A DNA stretch of 30,631 bases, taken from JAVBOD01 sp031551045 (lineage in GTDB: Bacteria; Bacteroidota; Bacteroidia; Bacteroidales; UBA932). Shown in pieces: positions 8,028-15,926 of this stretch. The stretch is from assembly GCA_031551045.1 (NCBI GenBank), contig JAVBOD010000056.1:1-30631 (forward strand). The letters run 5' to 3'. A model generated the notes under the pieces. That model made no database searches. It saw only the letters and a program-made list of their open reading frames with translations, and had not been told where the DNA came from. Each line of letters begins with the position of its first letter. The stretch's first letter is position 1. A program made the translations under genes and the position numbers.

Positions 8028-9539
8028 ATGAAAAAAATGTTATGTGTATTTTTAAGTCTATTTCTACTGAACAGTTGTTATAAAGACGATATCAACGGAC
8101 TGAGAGACGACATCAGTAAATTAAAAGAACGGATGGCGCAATACGAAAACCTGCTCGATGCGCTGAACAAAAGACTGTATGTGGTAAGCTATGAAACGAA
8201 AGACGGGAGCTATGTCATTACCCTGAGCGACGGGTCTAAACTGTCGGTGCGTAACACCTCGGCATTTATCACGATTGGCGAAAACGGCAACTGGTGGATT
8301 GACGGCGCGGATAGCGGCCATCCGGCAAAAGGGGATACTCCGCAGATAGCCATCGGCGGCAACGGCCATTGGTGGATAAACGGTGAAGATACTGGCGTAT
8401 CCGCCAAAGGGCAATCGGGGAAAGACGCTTCGGAAATCGTGTCTATTTCATTGGTGAATGGTATGATGACATTTACCTTTGCCGATGGTCGCACCATCAG
8501 TATAGAAGCTGCTGCACCCGAAATTACGCTGGACGAACCGGCCGGCGGTTTTGTGTTGGACAACATGAAATGGCTGCGCATTCATCCGCAGGTAAAAAAT
8601 ACGAGTGGTGCTACTTATCAATGGCTGTTGGATGGAGAAGAGATTGCCGGTACGCAGGAATTACTGCATGCGTTTGCCGTAGCGGGAACATACACGCTTA
8701 CGTTCAAAGCGAAAAACGGCGTGGGCGAAAATGTGAAAACAACGACGGTTACGGTCAATGACCGGACGTACAATAATTGGGTGAACAGAGTATATGATTT
8801 TGTACGTGCGCCGGGGCAGTTCGCCAATAGTTATCCTGCAATATCCGATGGTGACGATGCTGCCGCGGTATTGTTGAAAATCAATACGACGATTACCGGC
8901 AAAGGCTTGGTCAGTCTCGGCGGCTATGGCGGTTATATTGTAATGGGTTTCGATCATACTGTGATAAACAAACCCGGAGTAAACGATTTTACGGTGATGG
9001 GAAATGCTTTTGCTAATTGGGCGGAACCGGGCGTGATAGAAATTTCGTACGATGCCAATGGGAACGGATTACCCGACGATCCTTGGTACGAAATTGCCGG
9101 ATCCGAATATTATAAGGAAACAGCACTCCACCATTATCAAATGACTTACTACAATCCCATGATGGATACGGAAAGAGCCGAAGGCGCTACCGGCACCCGC
9201 TGGACGGACAATAAAGGAAATGCCGGATATGTCCCTACCGCAAACTGGCCGAAATGGCTGGGCGCCACTATTACGGTCGGCGGATCGCGGTATAAGGAAA
9301 ATATGAATACAAGCGGTATTGTAACGACCGTTCCTTTTGAATTCGGTTATGCCGACAACTGGCCGAATACCGATTCGCGAGCCGGTATTAACATCGATTG
9401 GGCCGTGGATGCAAGTGGCATTCCGGTAAAGCTAAGAGGAATAGATTTTATTAAAGTTTACACTGCCGTGAGCGCTTACGGTGGAGCGGTAGGAGAGATT
9501 TCTACTGAAATAACGGGAGCGCAAGACTTGCATTTATAA
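8028..9539 (+). CDS. Large surface lipoprotein of the B12 locus (coiled coil, NGxWWI repeats, PKD-like domain)
   Basis: A 503-residue lipoprotein with lipobox LLNSC (C17). A short coiled coil follows (about 20-50, INGLRDDISKLKERMAQ), as in DUF4988 proteins. Two tandem repeats of about 32 residues carry GENGNWWIDGADSGHPAKG and GGNGHWWINGEDTGVSAKG (about 92-140). An Ig/PKD-like domain lies at about 170-245 (YQWLLDGEEIAGTQ...GTYTLTFKAKNGVGENV). The C-terminal region of about 250 residues (GLVSLGGYGGYIVMGFDHTV, DANGNGLPDDPWYEIAGSEY) resembles uncharacterised cell-surface proteins found beside btuB genes in Bacteroidales. Its place as the third gene of a riboswitch-controlled operon implies a role in B12 capture or handling, perhaps binding cobalamin or cobinamide, but no catalytic or ligand residues can be named. 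Confidence 0.75.
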   Translation: MKKMLCVFLSLFLLNSCYKDDINGLRDDISKLKERMAQYENLLDALNKRLYVVSYETKDGSYVITLSDGSKLSVRNTSAFITIGENGNWWIDGADSGHPAKGDTPQIAIGGNGHWWINGEDTGVSAKGQSGKDASEIVSISLVNGMMTFTFADGRTISIEAAAPEITLDEPAGGFVLDNMKWLRIHPQVKNTSGATYQWLLDGEEIAGTQELLHAFAVAGTYTLTFKAKNGVGENVKTTTVTVNDRTYNNWVNRVYDFVRAPGQFANSYPAISDGDDAAAVLLKINTTITGKGLVSLGGYGGYIVMGFDHTVINKPGVNDFTVMGNAFANWAEPGVIEISYDANGNGLPDDPWYEIAGSEYYKETALHHYQMTYYNPMMDTERAEGATGTRWTDNKGNAGYVPTANWPKWLGATITVGGSRYKENMNTSGIVTTVPFEFGYADNWPNTDSRAGINIDWAVDASGIPVKLRGIDFIKVYTAVSAYGGAVGEISTEITGAQDLHL

Positions 9540-9551
9540 CTATTGATCGAT

Positions 9552-9618
9552 AAAATTAAGAGGGCGAAAATTTTTCTGCCAAAAAATTAAAACAATCTGT
9601 TGTCGCCCTCTTAATTTT
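9552..9618. terminator. Bidirectional hairpin terminator between convergent operons
   Basis: A perfect 16-bp inverted repeat (AAAATTAAGAGGGCGA at 9552-9567 against 9603-9618) encloses a 35-nt loop. The T-run at 9615-9619 follows in the plus direction and AT-rich sequence follows in the minus direction. It lies between the end of the B12 operon and the end of the exporter operon. Confidence 0.75.
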
Positions 9619-9636
9619 TATATTATGGAAGGGATT

Positions 9637-9669
9637 AGATTTGCTAAATTTCAAAAAAATGTCAAATCT
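9637..9669. repeat. 33-nt palindrome, copy 1 (imperfect)
   Basis: This element begins AGATTTGCTAAATTTC and ends TGTCAAATCT. It is the most diverged of three related palindromes in the exporter operon and lies just after the stop codon of the last gene (9696). See copies at 13589 and 15864. Confidence 0.6.
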
Positions 9670-9695
9670 TTCAACGCCATATCGTGTTTATTGCA

Positions 9696-10808
9696 CTAAC
9701 TGCTTTTCCGGTAACTCAACACGGCCCACAGGTTGAAGGCCAACATAAATCCGAGAAGCGCCAGCAAGGGTGGAATTAATTGCCCGATACCGCTTCCTTT
9801 CAGATACACCAGCCGCATTACTTGCATGAAATATTTCAGCGGGTTGAACCACGTGATGGTTTGCGCCCATTGCGGCATGCTGCTTACCGGCGTGAAAAGT
9901 CCGCTCATCAATATTAGAATGATGATGAAGAAAAATATCACGAACATGGCTTGCTGCATGGTGGACGAATAGTTGGAAATAACCATTCCGAAGCCCGACA
10001 TGCCTAATACATAAATGATGGCGAACAAATAAACGATGCCGAGATTTCCTGCGGGAAATAATCCGTAAATCAGCGCGGCCAAGCCAAACGAAATGGACAA
10101 CACCAGGAAGCCGATAACCCAATAGGGAATGAGCTTTGCCATGATGAACGTGAACTTGGGAACCGGCGTTACATTTATTTGCTCGATAGTTCCGAGTTCT
10201 TTTTCCGACACCATATTGAGCGCCGGAAGAAATCCGCTCAGCAAGGTAAGCAGCATGACCATGAGCGCCGGCACCATAAACACTTTGTAGTCCAGATACG
10301 GATTGAAGCGGTATTGCGGGCGTATATCGATAACCGGAAGCGCCGCCAATCCTGAGGAAGGAAATTGCTCGGCGCGTATTTCTTCGGCATAATCGCGGAG
10401 AATGCCGGAGAGGTAAGAGCTTGCCAAGCCGCCTTTGACGCCGTTTACCGCATTAGCCGAAATCATCACATGGGTGCGGCCGGCGGTAACAATATTTTTT
10501 TCGAAGTCGGGTTGAATTTCCAGCATCACATCCGTCTTTCCCGCTTCCACGCTCTTCAGCGCTTCGTTGTTGTTCGGCAAAATGTTCATCAAGTGAAAAT
10601 ACGTCGATGCGCTGATTTTTTCGATGAGGCGTTCGGAATAACTGCTATGGTCGTTGTCCACCAACGAGATATTGATGTTTTTAATTTCCTGATTGGTGGC
10701 CCACGGCATGATGAGCATCATCAACACCGGAAAACCGATAATCAATTTCGGAAGGAACGGGTTCCGCTTGATTTGCTTAAATTCTTTTTCTAATAGAAAT
10801 CGTATCAT
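9696..10808 (-). CDS. ABC-2 type permease, exporter subunit (YbhR/YbhS-like)
   Basis: A 370-residue membrane protein. TM1 is near the N-terminus (FLPKLIIGFPVLMMLIMPWA). A long soluble loop of about 140 residues comes next, then five helices between about 175 and 365, including FMVPALMVMLLTLLSGFLPALNMVSEKELGTIEQI. The E-G-T-E/I-x-x-x-V/T-P-V segment after TM2 (KELGTIEQINVTPVP) is the coupling motif of ABC-2 transporters. With the neighbouring permease it should form the heterodimeric channel of an HlyD/TolC-dependent exporter. Last gene of the operon, 4 nt from the preceding gene. Confidence 0.9.
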   Translation of the reverse strand: MIRFLLEKEFKQIKRNPFLPKLIIGFPVLMMLIMPWATNQEIKNINISLVDNDHSSYSERLIEKISASTYFHLMNILPNNNEALKSVEAGKTDVMLEIQPDFEKNIVTAGRTHVMISANAVNGVKGGLASSYLSGILRDYAEEIRAEQFPSSGLAALPVIDIRPQYRFNPYLDYKVFMVPALMVMLLTLLSGFLPALNMVSEKELGTIEQINVTPVPKFTFIMAKLIPYWVIGFLVLSISFGLAALIYGLFPAGNLGIVYLFAIIYVLGMSGFGMVISNYSSTMQQAMFVIFFFIIILILMSGLFTPVSSMPQWAQTITWFNPLKYFMQVMRLVYLKGSGIGQLIPPLLALLGFMLAFNLWAVLSYRKSS

Positions 10809-10812
10809 GGCG

Positions 10813-11919
10813 CTATTCGAGTCGTATTTTAAAATTTTTCAGGCTTACGGTAATCAGCAGAAAAGCCATGCCTGCCATCACGGCTAATTCTTTCAGGGCA
10901 TATATTACAGGAACGCCTTCTATCATGAATTTCTTCACGGAAGAAATGTACCAGCGGGCGGGAATAATATTCGAAATCCATTGCAAAACGGGCGGCATGC
11001 TTTCTATCGGGAAAATCATGCCGGAAAGTATCATGGTCGGCATCATCAAACCCATGCCGGCAATGAGCATGGCCGCTACTTGCGAGCTTACCAGCGTGGA
11101 AATCAACATGCCCAGCGACAAGGTTACGAGGATGAAAATAAACGAAAAAAACGCCAGCCAGAAAAGGCTTCCCGAGACGGGAACTCCCAAGACAAACACG
11201 GATAACAACAAAATAGAAATGAGGTTGACAATAGAAATCAGCAGGTAGGGAATTGTTTTTGCAAGGATGATATAAATCGGTTTTATGGGTGATGCCAGCA
11301 GGATTTCCATGGTGCCGGTTTCCTTTTCGCGAACAATGGAAATGGATGTCATCATGGCGCAAATCAGCATGAGAATTAATCCCATTACACCGGGCACGAA
11401 ATAGAACGCACTTTTCATCTGCGGGTTGTACAACATGCGTATTTCGGAAATAATCTGCATTGGAATATTGTATTCGCGCATCAACTCCTGTTGATAGGAA
11501 GCAATGATACTGGAAGCGTAGTTGGTCAGCATGCCGGCCTGGTTCGGGTCGGTGCCGTCGGCAATCAGTTGCAGCGAAGCGTCGCCGGTGTGCAGCAGGT
11601 TCTCATTGAAATTTTCGCCGAACACGATGACCATATTAATTTTCCCGGCTTTAAAAATATCGTTGATGTCGTCCGGATTTTTCAGCAGTTGTGTAACCTT
11701 AAAATATTCGCTGGCTTGCAACTGTTCAATGATGCGGGTGGTGGAAATATCGTTCGAAGCGTCGAACACGGCCACTTGCGCATTCTTCACTTCCGTGGTG
11801 ATGGCAAACCCGAAAAGGATAATTTGTATGATGGGCATTGCCAGTAAAATCAACATAGTCCGCCGGTCGCGGAAAATGTGATAGAACTCTTTCTTTACAA
11901 ATGACAAAAACTGCTTCAT
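10813..11919 (-). CDS. ABC-2 type permease, exporter subunit (YbhS/YbhR-like)
   Basis: A 368-residue paralogue of the following gene with the same topology: TM1 in MLILLAMPIIQIILFGFAI, a large extracytoplasmic domain, then five helices, with the coupling motif VREKETGTMEILLASPI before TM3. It starts MKQFLSFVKKEFYHIFRDRR, which is typical of the amphipathic N-terminal helix in YbhS/YhhJ-type permeases. It lies 15 nt after the ATPase gene upstream. Substrates of this transporter group are usually drugs, dyes or lipophilic compounds and cannot be predicted here. Confidence 0.9.
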   Translation of the reverse strand: MKQFLSFVKKEFYHIFRDRRTMLILLAMPIIQIILFGFAITTEVKNAQVAVFDASNDISTTRIIEQLQASEYFKVTQLLKNPDDINDIFKAGKINMVIVFGENFNENLLHTGDASLQLIADGTDPNQAGMLTNYASSIIASYQQELMREYNIPMQIISEIRMLYNPQMKSAFYFVPGVMGLILMLICAMMTSISIVREKETGTMEILLASPIKPIYIILAKTIPYLLISIVNLISILLLSVFVLGVPVSGSLFWLAFFSFIFILVTLSLGMLISTLVSSQVAAMLIAGMGLMMPTMILSGMIFPIESMPPVLQWISNIIPARWYISSVKKFMIEGVPVIYALKELAVMAGMAFLLITVSLKNFKIRLE

Positions 11920-11934
11920 GCTAATTGTTCCTTG

Positions 11935-12672
11935 TTAATTATCTGTCCGTATCGCTTTTCGCGCTAATTGCTGAAACACTTCATCCATGCTGTTTGCATT
12001 ATATTTCGCCCGCAGGTTTCGGGGCGAATCCAAGGCTTCTATGTGTCCGTCCACCATGATAGAAATGCGGTTGCAATACTCTGCTTCGTCCATGTAGTGC
12101 GTGGTCACAAACACCGTGATACCGCGTTCGGCCGCCTCGTAGATCAGTTCCCAGAACTGACGGCGCGCAACGGGATCCACACCGCCGGTGGGCTCGTCGA
12201 GGAACACGATTTTCGGCTCGTGAAAAATGGAAACGGAGAACGAGAGCTTTTGTTTCCATCCCAGCGGAAGTTCCTTTACGAGGGTGTTTTTTTCGGGCAT
12301 GAATCCTAATTTTTCCAACATCTCGTCGGTTTTTTTCGTAATCGCGGCCTCTTTCATCCCATAAATGCCGGCAAAAAGACGAATGTTTTCCCACACTTTC
12401 AAATCATCATACAGCGAAAATTTCTGGCTCATGTAACCGATATTTTTTTTTACTTCTTCTGCTTGTCCGGAAATATCGAATCCGGCGACCATTCCTTTTC
12501 CCGACGTGGGTTTGCTCAGTCCGCACAACATACGCATAGCGGTCGTTTTTCCGGCGCCGTTCGCTCCGAGAAAACCGAATATTTCGCCTTTCTTCACTTG
12601 AAACGAAATGCGATCGACTGCGGTAAAGTTCCCGAATGTTTTTGTCAATGCCTCTGCGGTAATTACATTCAT
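11935..12672 (-). CDS. ABC exporter ATPase 2 (YbhF C-half-like; degenerate signature motif)
   Basis: A 245-residue nucleotide-binding domain. Walker A is GANGAGKT at 36-43, the Q-loop glutamine is Q83 (YMSQKFSLYDD), Walker B is IVFLDEPTGGVDP with E160, and the H-loop is H192 (TTHYMDEA). The ABC signature is not LSGGQ but LPLGW (135-139), as in the C-terminal half of E. coli YbhF. That half is fused to its partner in E. coli, while here it is a separate gene 4 nt after ATPase 1. Its own Walker site is complete and would pair with the good signature of ATPase 1. Confidence 0.93.
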   Translation of the reverse strand: MNVITAEALTKTFGNFTAVDRISFQVKKGEIFGFLGANGAGKTTAMRMLCGLSKPTSGKGMVAGFDISGQAEEVKKNIGYMSQKFSLYDDLKVWENIRLFAGIYGMKEAAITKKTDEMLEKLGFMPEKNTLVKELPLGWKQKLSFSVSIFHEPKIVFLDEPTGGVDPVARRQFWELIYEAAERGITVFVTTHYMDEAEYCNRISIMVDGHIEALDSPRNLRAKYNANSMDEVFQQLARKAIRTDN

Positions 12673-12676
12673 ATCA

Positions 12677-13546
12677 TCATTTATTCATCAACTCAATAAA
12701 ACAATCTTCAATGCCGGGACTAATTTCCCGCAATCCGGCAATGTTTTTGTCCGGCTCGTTGTGAAAGGCTACATGCAGCGAATCGCCGAAGATATACGCG
12801 ATCCGGACAGCCGGGCTGTTGCGCAACGCTTCCAATAACCGGTAATTATTTTCGGCGCTTACCGTGTATAACTTGCGGGGATATTGGGCAATTATTTTTT
12901 CCGGCGTTTCGATGGAGAGCAGTTCTCCGTTTTGAATCAAAGCAATGCGGTCGCAAAGCGTAGCCTCGTCCATATAAGGCGTCGATACCAAAATCGTGAT
13001 GCCTTGCGCTTTCAAATTTTTCAGCATCCCCCAGAATTCTTTGCGCGACACGGGATCAACACCGGTCGTAGGTTCATCTAAAAACAATACACTGGGCTTA
13101 TGAATCAGCGCACAACTTAATGCCAGTTTTTGTTTCATGCCGCCGGAAAGTTTGCCCGCTTTACGTTTTTTGAAAGGTTCTATTTGTTGGTAAATATCTT
13201 TTATCAGATAATAATTTTTGTTGACGGTGGTGTTGAATAGCGTCGCAAAAAAGTTTAAATTTTCTTCTACGCTCATATCTTGGTACAGCGAGAATTTTCC
13301 CGGCATGTAACCGATATTATTGCGTATTTCCTTGTAATTCTTGACGACATCCAATCCGTCCACATATGCTTCTCCCTGGTCGGCTAAAAGCAATGTTGCG
13401 AGGATACGGAAAAGCGTTGTCTTTCCCGCGCCGTCCGCTCCGATGAGGCCGAATAACTCCCCACGTTCTACCTCGAAACGGACGTTTTTCAAGGCGTGTA
13501 CTTCGCCATAATTTTTGCTGATATTTCGAACGGAAATAGCGTTCAT
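12677..13546 (-). CDS. ABC exporter ATPase 1 (YbhF N-half-like; Q-loop and H-loop residues lost)
   Basis: A 289-residue nucleotide-binding domain. Walker A is GADGAGKT at 36-43, the signature LSGGM at 133-137 is standard, and Walker B is VLFLDEPTTGVD with E158. The Q-loop position is glycine (GYMPGKFSLYQD, G83) and the H-loop histidine is proline (STPYMDEA, P190). A C-terminal extension of about 80 residues continues to the end. In the heterodimer its ATP site faces the degenerate signature of ATPase 2, so that site is probably weak or non-hydrolytic. It lies 83 nt after the HlyD gene, with a palindrome in the gap. Confidence 0.93.
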   Translation of the reverse strand: MNAISVRNISKNYGEVHALKNVRFEVERGELFGLIGADGAGKTTLFRILATLLLADQGEAYVDGLDVVKNYKEIRNNIGYMPGKFSLYQDMSVEENLNFFATLFNTTVNKNYYLIKDIYQQIEPFKKRKAGKLSGGMKQKLALSCALIHKPSVLFLDEPTTGVDPVSRKEFWGMLKNLKAQGITILVSTPYMDEATLCDRIALIQNGELLSIETPEKIIAQYPRKLYTVSAENNYRLLEALRNSPAVRIAYIFGDSLHVAFHNEPDKNIAGLREISPGIEDCFIELMNK

Positions 13547-13588
13547 ACTAATTGAGAATTGAAAGTTGAAAATAATGGTTGATTTATT

Positions 13589-13621
13589 AGATTTAACAAA
13601 TTTTCAAAAAATGTCAAATCT
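13589..13621. repeat. 33-nt palindrome, copy 2
   Basis: This copy begins AGATTTAACAAATTTTC and ends AAATGTCAAATCT. It is an imperfect match to the perfect palindrome at 15864-15896, and lies between the hlyD-like gene and ATPase 1. Confidence 0.7.
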
Positions 13622-13629
13622 TTTGACGT

Positions 13630-14544
13630 TCAATTCTCCATTTTCAAGTTGATTTCTCCGTACATTCCTCTTTTCAAATAGCCGTCGTTTTTCACGGCGA
13701 TTTTCACGGCATATACCAAATTTGCCCGTTCGTTGCGCGTTTGAATAGTTTTAGGCGTAAACTCCGCCTTATCCGCAATCCATGTGATAACGCCGGGATA
13801 TACACGCATTTCTTTCTCTCCGAAATCGGCATAAACATTGACGGCATCGCCGATTTTCAATTGTGTGAGTTGGTCGGAAGTGATGTACGCGCGAAGAAAC
13901 ATATCATTGATATCGGCTATGCGGAACAAGGCTTTTCCGGGCGCGGTGATTTCTCCTTGCTCGGCATATTTCGCCAATACCGTCCCGTTTATCGGGCTGC
14001 TGATAACGCTTTTCCGTATTTGGTCTTCAATTTGCGCCACCTGAATTTCCAGCGAGGCGCCTTCGCTCGAAACGCTCCGGTTGCTGTTTTCCAAGGTTTC
14101 CGTTTGCGCCGCCAACTGTTTCTCGAGTACATTTAATTGGGCGTTGATGTCGTCCAATTGTTTCTGGTTAGCCGCATTGGATTTAACCAGATTTTCAAAA
14201 CGGCGTTGTTCCGTTTTTTGCTTCTCGATTTGTTCTTTGGTCGCCGCAATTTGTTTATTCACGTCCACATGCCGGCTGCTTACGCTTTTTAGATTGGCCA
14301 GCAGTTGCAATTTTTTCAAATGTAATTGCGTGGTGTCCACATAGCCTACTGTTTGTGCGGATTCCAACGTTTGTCCTTCTGCTACGTTGAACGCCATGAG
14401 CTGTCCGCCGGCTTGCGAGGAGACTAACACTTCGGTGGCTTCGAACACGCCCGAAGCATCGTAGTTCCCTTTTTTATTTCCGCAGGAAGAGAACAGCAGC
14501 AACGCTGCTAATGCAATGGTAACGATAGTGCCGGTTGTTTTCAT
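13630..14544 (-). CDS. HlyD-family periplasmic adaptor lipoprotein
   Basis: A 304-residue membrane-fusion protein. Lipobox LFSSC puts the lipidated cysteine at C21, so it is tethered in the inner membrane's outer leaflet. The barrel-sandwich (biotinyl-lipoyl) halves flank a coiled-coil hairpin at about 85-170 (KQIAATKEQIEKQKTEQRRFE / DINAQLNVLEKQLAAQTE). The second lipoyl half contains SPINGTVLAKYAEQGEITAPG, and a beta-barrel domain (LKIGDAVNVYADFGEKE) follows. It should link the ABC permeases to TolC, as YbhG does. It lies 13 nt after the TolC gene in the same operon. Confidence 0.93.
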   Translation of the reverse strand: MKTTGTIVTIALAALLLFSSCGNKKGNYDASGVFEATEVLVSSQAGGQLMAFNVAEGQTLESAQTVGYVDTTQLHLKKLQLLANLKSVSSRHVDVNKQIAATKEQIEKQKTEQRRFENLVKSNAANQKQLDDINAQLNVLEKQLAAQTETLENSNRSVSSEGASLEIQVAQIEDQIRKSVISSPINGTVLAKYAEQGEITAPGKALFRIADINDMFLRAYITSDQLTQLKIGDAVNVYADFGEKEMRVYPGVITWIADKAEFTPKTIQTRNERANLVYAVKIAVKNDGYLKRGMYGEINLKMEN

Positions 14545-14557
14545 GATGATATTGTTT

Positions 14558-15814
14558 TTAGTTATTCGTGGTGTTTTTCAGATTGTAAATAGCCATTAGT
14601 AATTGAATTTCGTGCGAGGTTTTTTCCTGTCGCGCTAAATTTTCCGCATTCACTTCGCGCATCAATTCAATAACGGTAAGCGTGCCGTTGGCTACTTTCG
14701 CTTCGGCCGATTTTCGTACATTCTCCCGCAGTGTAATGATTTCATCATCGTACTGCATGAGTTCTTTCAACTTTTTAATCTCGCTGTTGTCTTGCGTAAT
14801 TTGTAAATTCGTGTTGTAGAGAAAAGTTTCGCGTTGCACTTCCACGCTGTTTTGATTTACATCCAATTTCCGCCGCTCGTTTTTTTGCGTGTATAAACCT
14901 CCGAAATTCCAGTTAAGGCGAATGCCGCCGATATAAAACGGGTCAAAGTTATTACTCAACATATTCAAGCCCGGCCTTCCATAGCCGCCTTGCAGAAAGA
15001 GGCTTACCTTCGGAAGGTAGGAGCTTGTTACCGCACTTTTTTGCGATTCGAAAAGCGCTGTTTGTGCATCGAACAATTGCAATTCCGGCCGGTTGATTTG
15101 CGTGGGTAGCATTACTTGTTCCGCCGCCGGTTTTGCAAATGTTGTTTGCTCGTCAACGGGTTCGCCAATCATGGCGGCAAGCATTTGCATATAGCTTGTT
15201 TTTCCGGCTTTGATTTGCGCCGCCGTTTGTTCCGATTTCAGCAATTCTACTTTCACCGCATCCAAATCGGCCTGATTGGCAATGCCGTTTTTTTCATAGC
15301 TGTCCACCGTCGCATATTGCTTGTGCAAATTATCCTGCAAAATAGTATGCTGTTCCAATTGTGCATCGAAAAGCAGAATACCGAAAAATAATTGGTTGAT
15401 GCGCTTTTCCAAAGCATATAAATCGACCTCCAACTGTTGCTGTTCCATTGCCGCATTTGCTTGAGTTATTTTTTTCAGGGCATGTACGTTTCCGCCGTCC
15501 CAAATCGTTTGATTCATATCTATGGCGGCCAAATATTGGTCTTTGCTCAAGGCTTCGACACCCGGAACAGTAATCGGAATGCTGGTCACTTCCGATTGAT
15601 ACGAAGCCCGTGCCGTAACGGAAAACTGCGGCAGATAAGCCTTTCCCGCATTCGCCAAGGTATAATCTTTCGTTTGGTCGATTAATCCTTGGCGTTTAAT
15701 TAACGGATAATGTTCCCGCGCTTTTGCCTGACAATCCTCAATCGTCAATGATGATTGGGCGAGCAGTGACGTGTATGGCATCACTAAAAGTAAAAAAATA
15801 ATTATCTTTTTCAT
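14558..15814 (-). CDS. TolC-family outer-membrane efflux protein
   Basis: A 418-residue protein if started at ATG 15814, where a signal peptide begins (MKKIIIFLLLVMPYTSLLAQ). The open frame extends upstream to 15874, but this would add 20 polar residues and run towards the palindrome. Paired coiled-coil repeats typical of outer-membrane efflux proteins are visible: LTIEDCQAKAREHYPLIKR opens the first half, and YLPKVSLFLQGGYG ... LNWNFGGLYTQKNERRKLD the second. It is the outer-membrane duct for the HlyD/ABC complex encoded downstream. Confidence 0.93.
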   Translation of the reverse strand: MKKIIIFLLLVMPYTSLLAQSSLTIEDCQAKAREHYPLIKRQGLIDQTKDYTLANAGKAYLPQFSVTARASYQSEVTSIPITVPGVEALSKDQYLAAIDMNQTIWDGGNVHALKKITQANAAMEQQQLEVDLYALEKRINQLFFGILLFDAQLEQHTILQDNLHKQYATVDSYEKNGIANQADLDAVKVELLKSEQTAAQIKAGKTSYMQMLAAMIGEPVDEQTTFAKPAAEQVMLPTQINRPELQLFDAQTALFESQKSAVTSSYLPKVSLFLQGGYGRPGLNMLSNNFDPFYIGGIRLNWNFGGLYTQKNERRKLDVNQNSVEVQRETFLYNTNLQITQDNSEIKKLKELMQYDDEIITLRENVRKSAEAKVANGTLTVIELMREVNAENLARQEKTSHEIQLLMAIYNLKNTTNN

Positions 15815-15863
15815 TTGCTTGTTTTTTAAAATCAATGAATCCCTCAGGGTTTGATTATTGCTT

Positions 15864-15896
15864 AGATTTGACAAATTTTAAAAATTTGTCAAATCT
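15864..15896. repeat. 33-nt perfect palindrome, copy 3
   Basis: The 16-nt arm AGATTTGACAAATTTT at 15864-15879 is matched exactly by its reverse complement at 15881-15896 around a single A. It lies 50 nt upstream of the TolC start and 31 nt downstream of the TetR stop. It could be an operator for that regulator, or a dispersed hairpin repeat, as related copies occur at 9637 and 13589. Confidence 0.85.
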
Positions 15897-15926
15897 TTTC
15901 AGAACCATGCAAGGACTATCGGGCAC

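Noticed and set aside
9688..10122. 144-codon minus-strand frame overlapping the last ABC permease gene in another frame
   Set aside because: It is rich in His and Arg with no domain, and the overlapping permease has clear ABC-2 features.
11491..11881. Plus-strand frames of about 118 codons opposite the first permease
   Set aside because: They are shadows of the permease coding sequence without family similarity.
13553..13639. Inverted GAGAATTGAA / TTCAATTCTC pair around the palindrome at 13589
   Set aside because: The right arm is the coding end of the HlyD gene (Met-Glu-Asn-stop); the match is short and may be chance.
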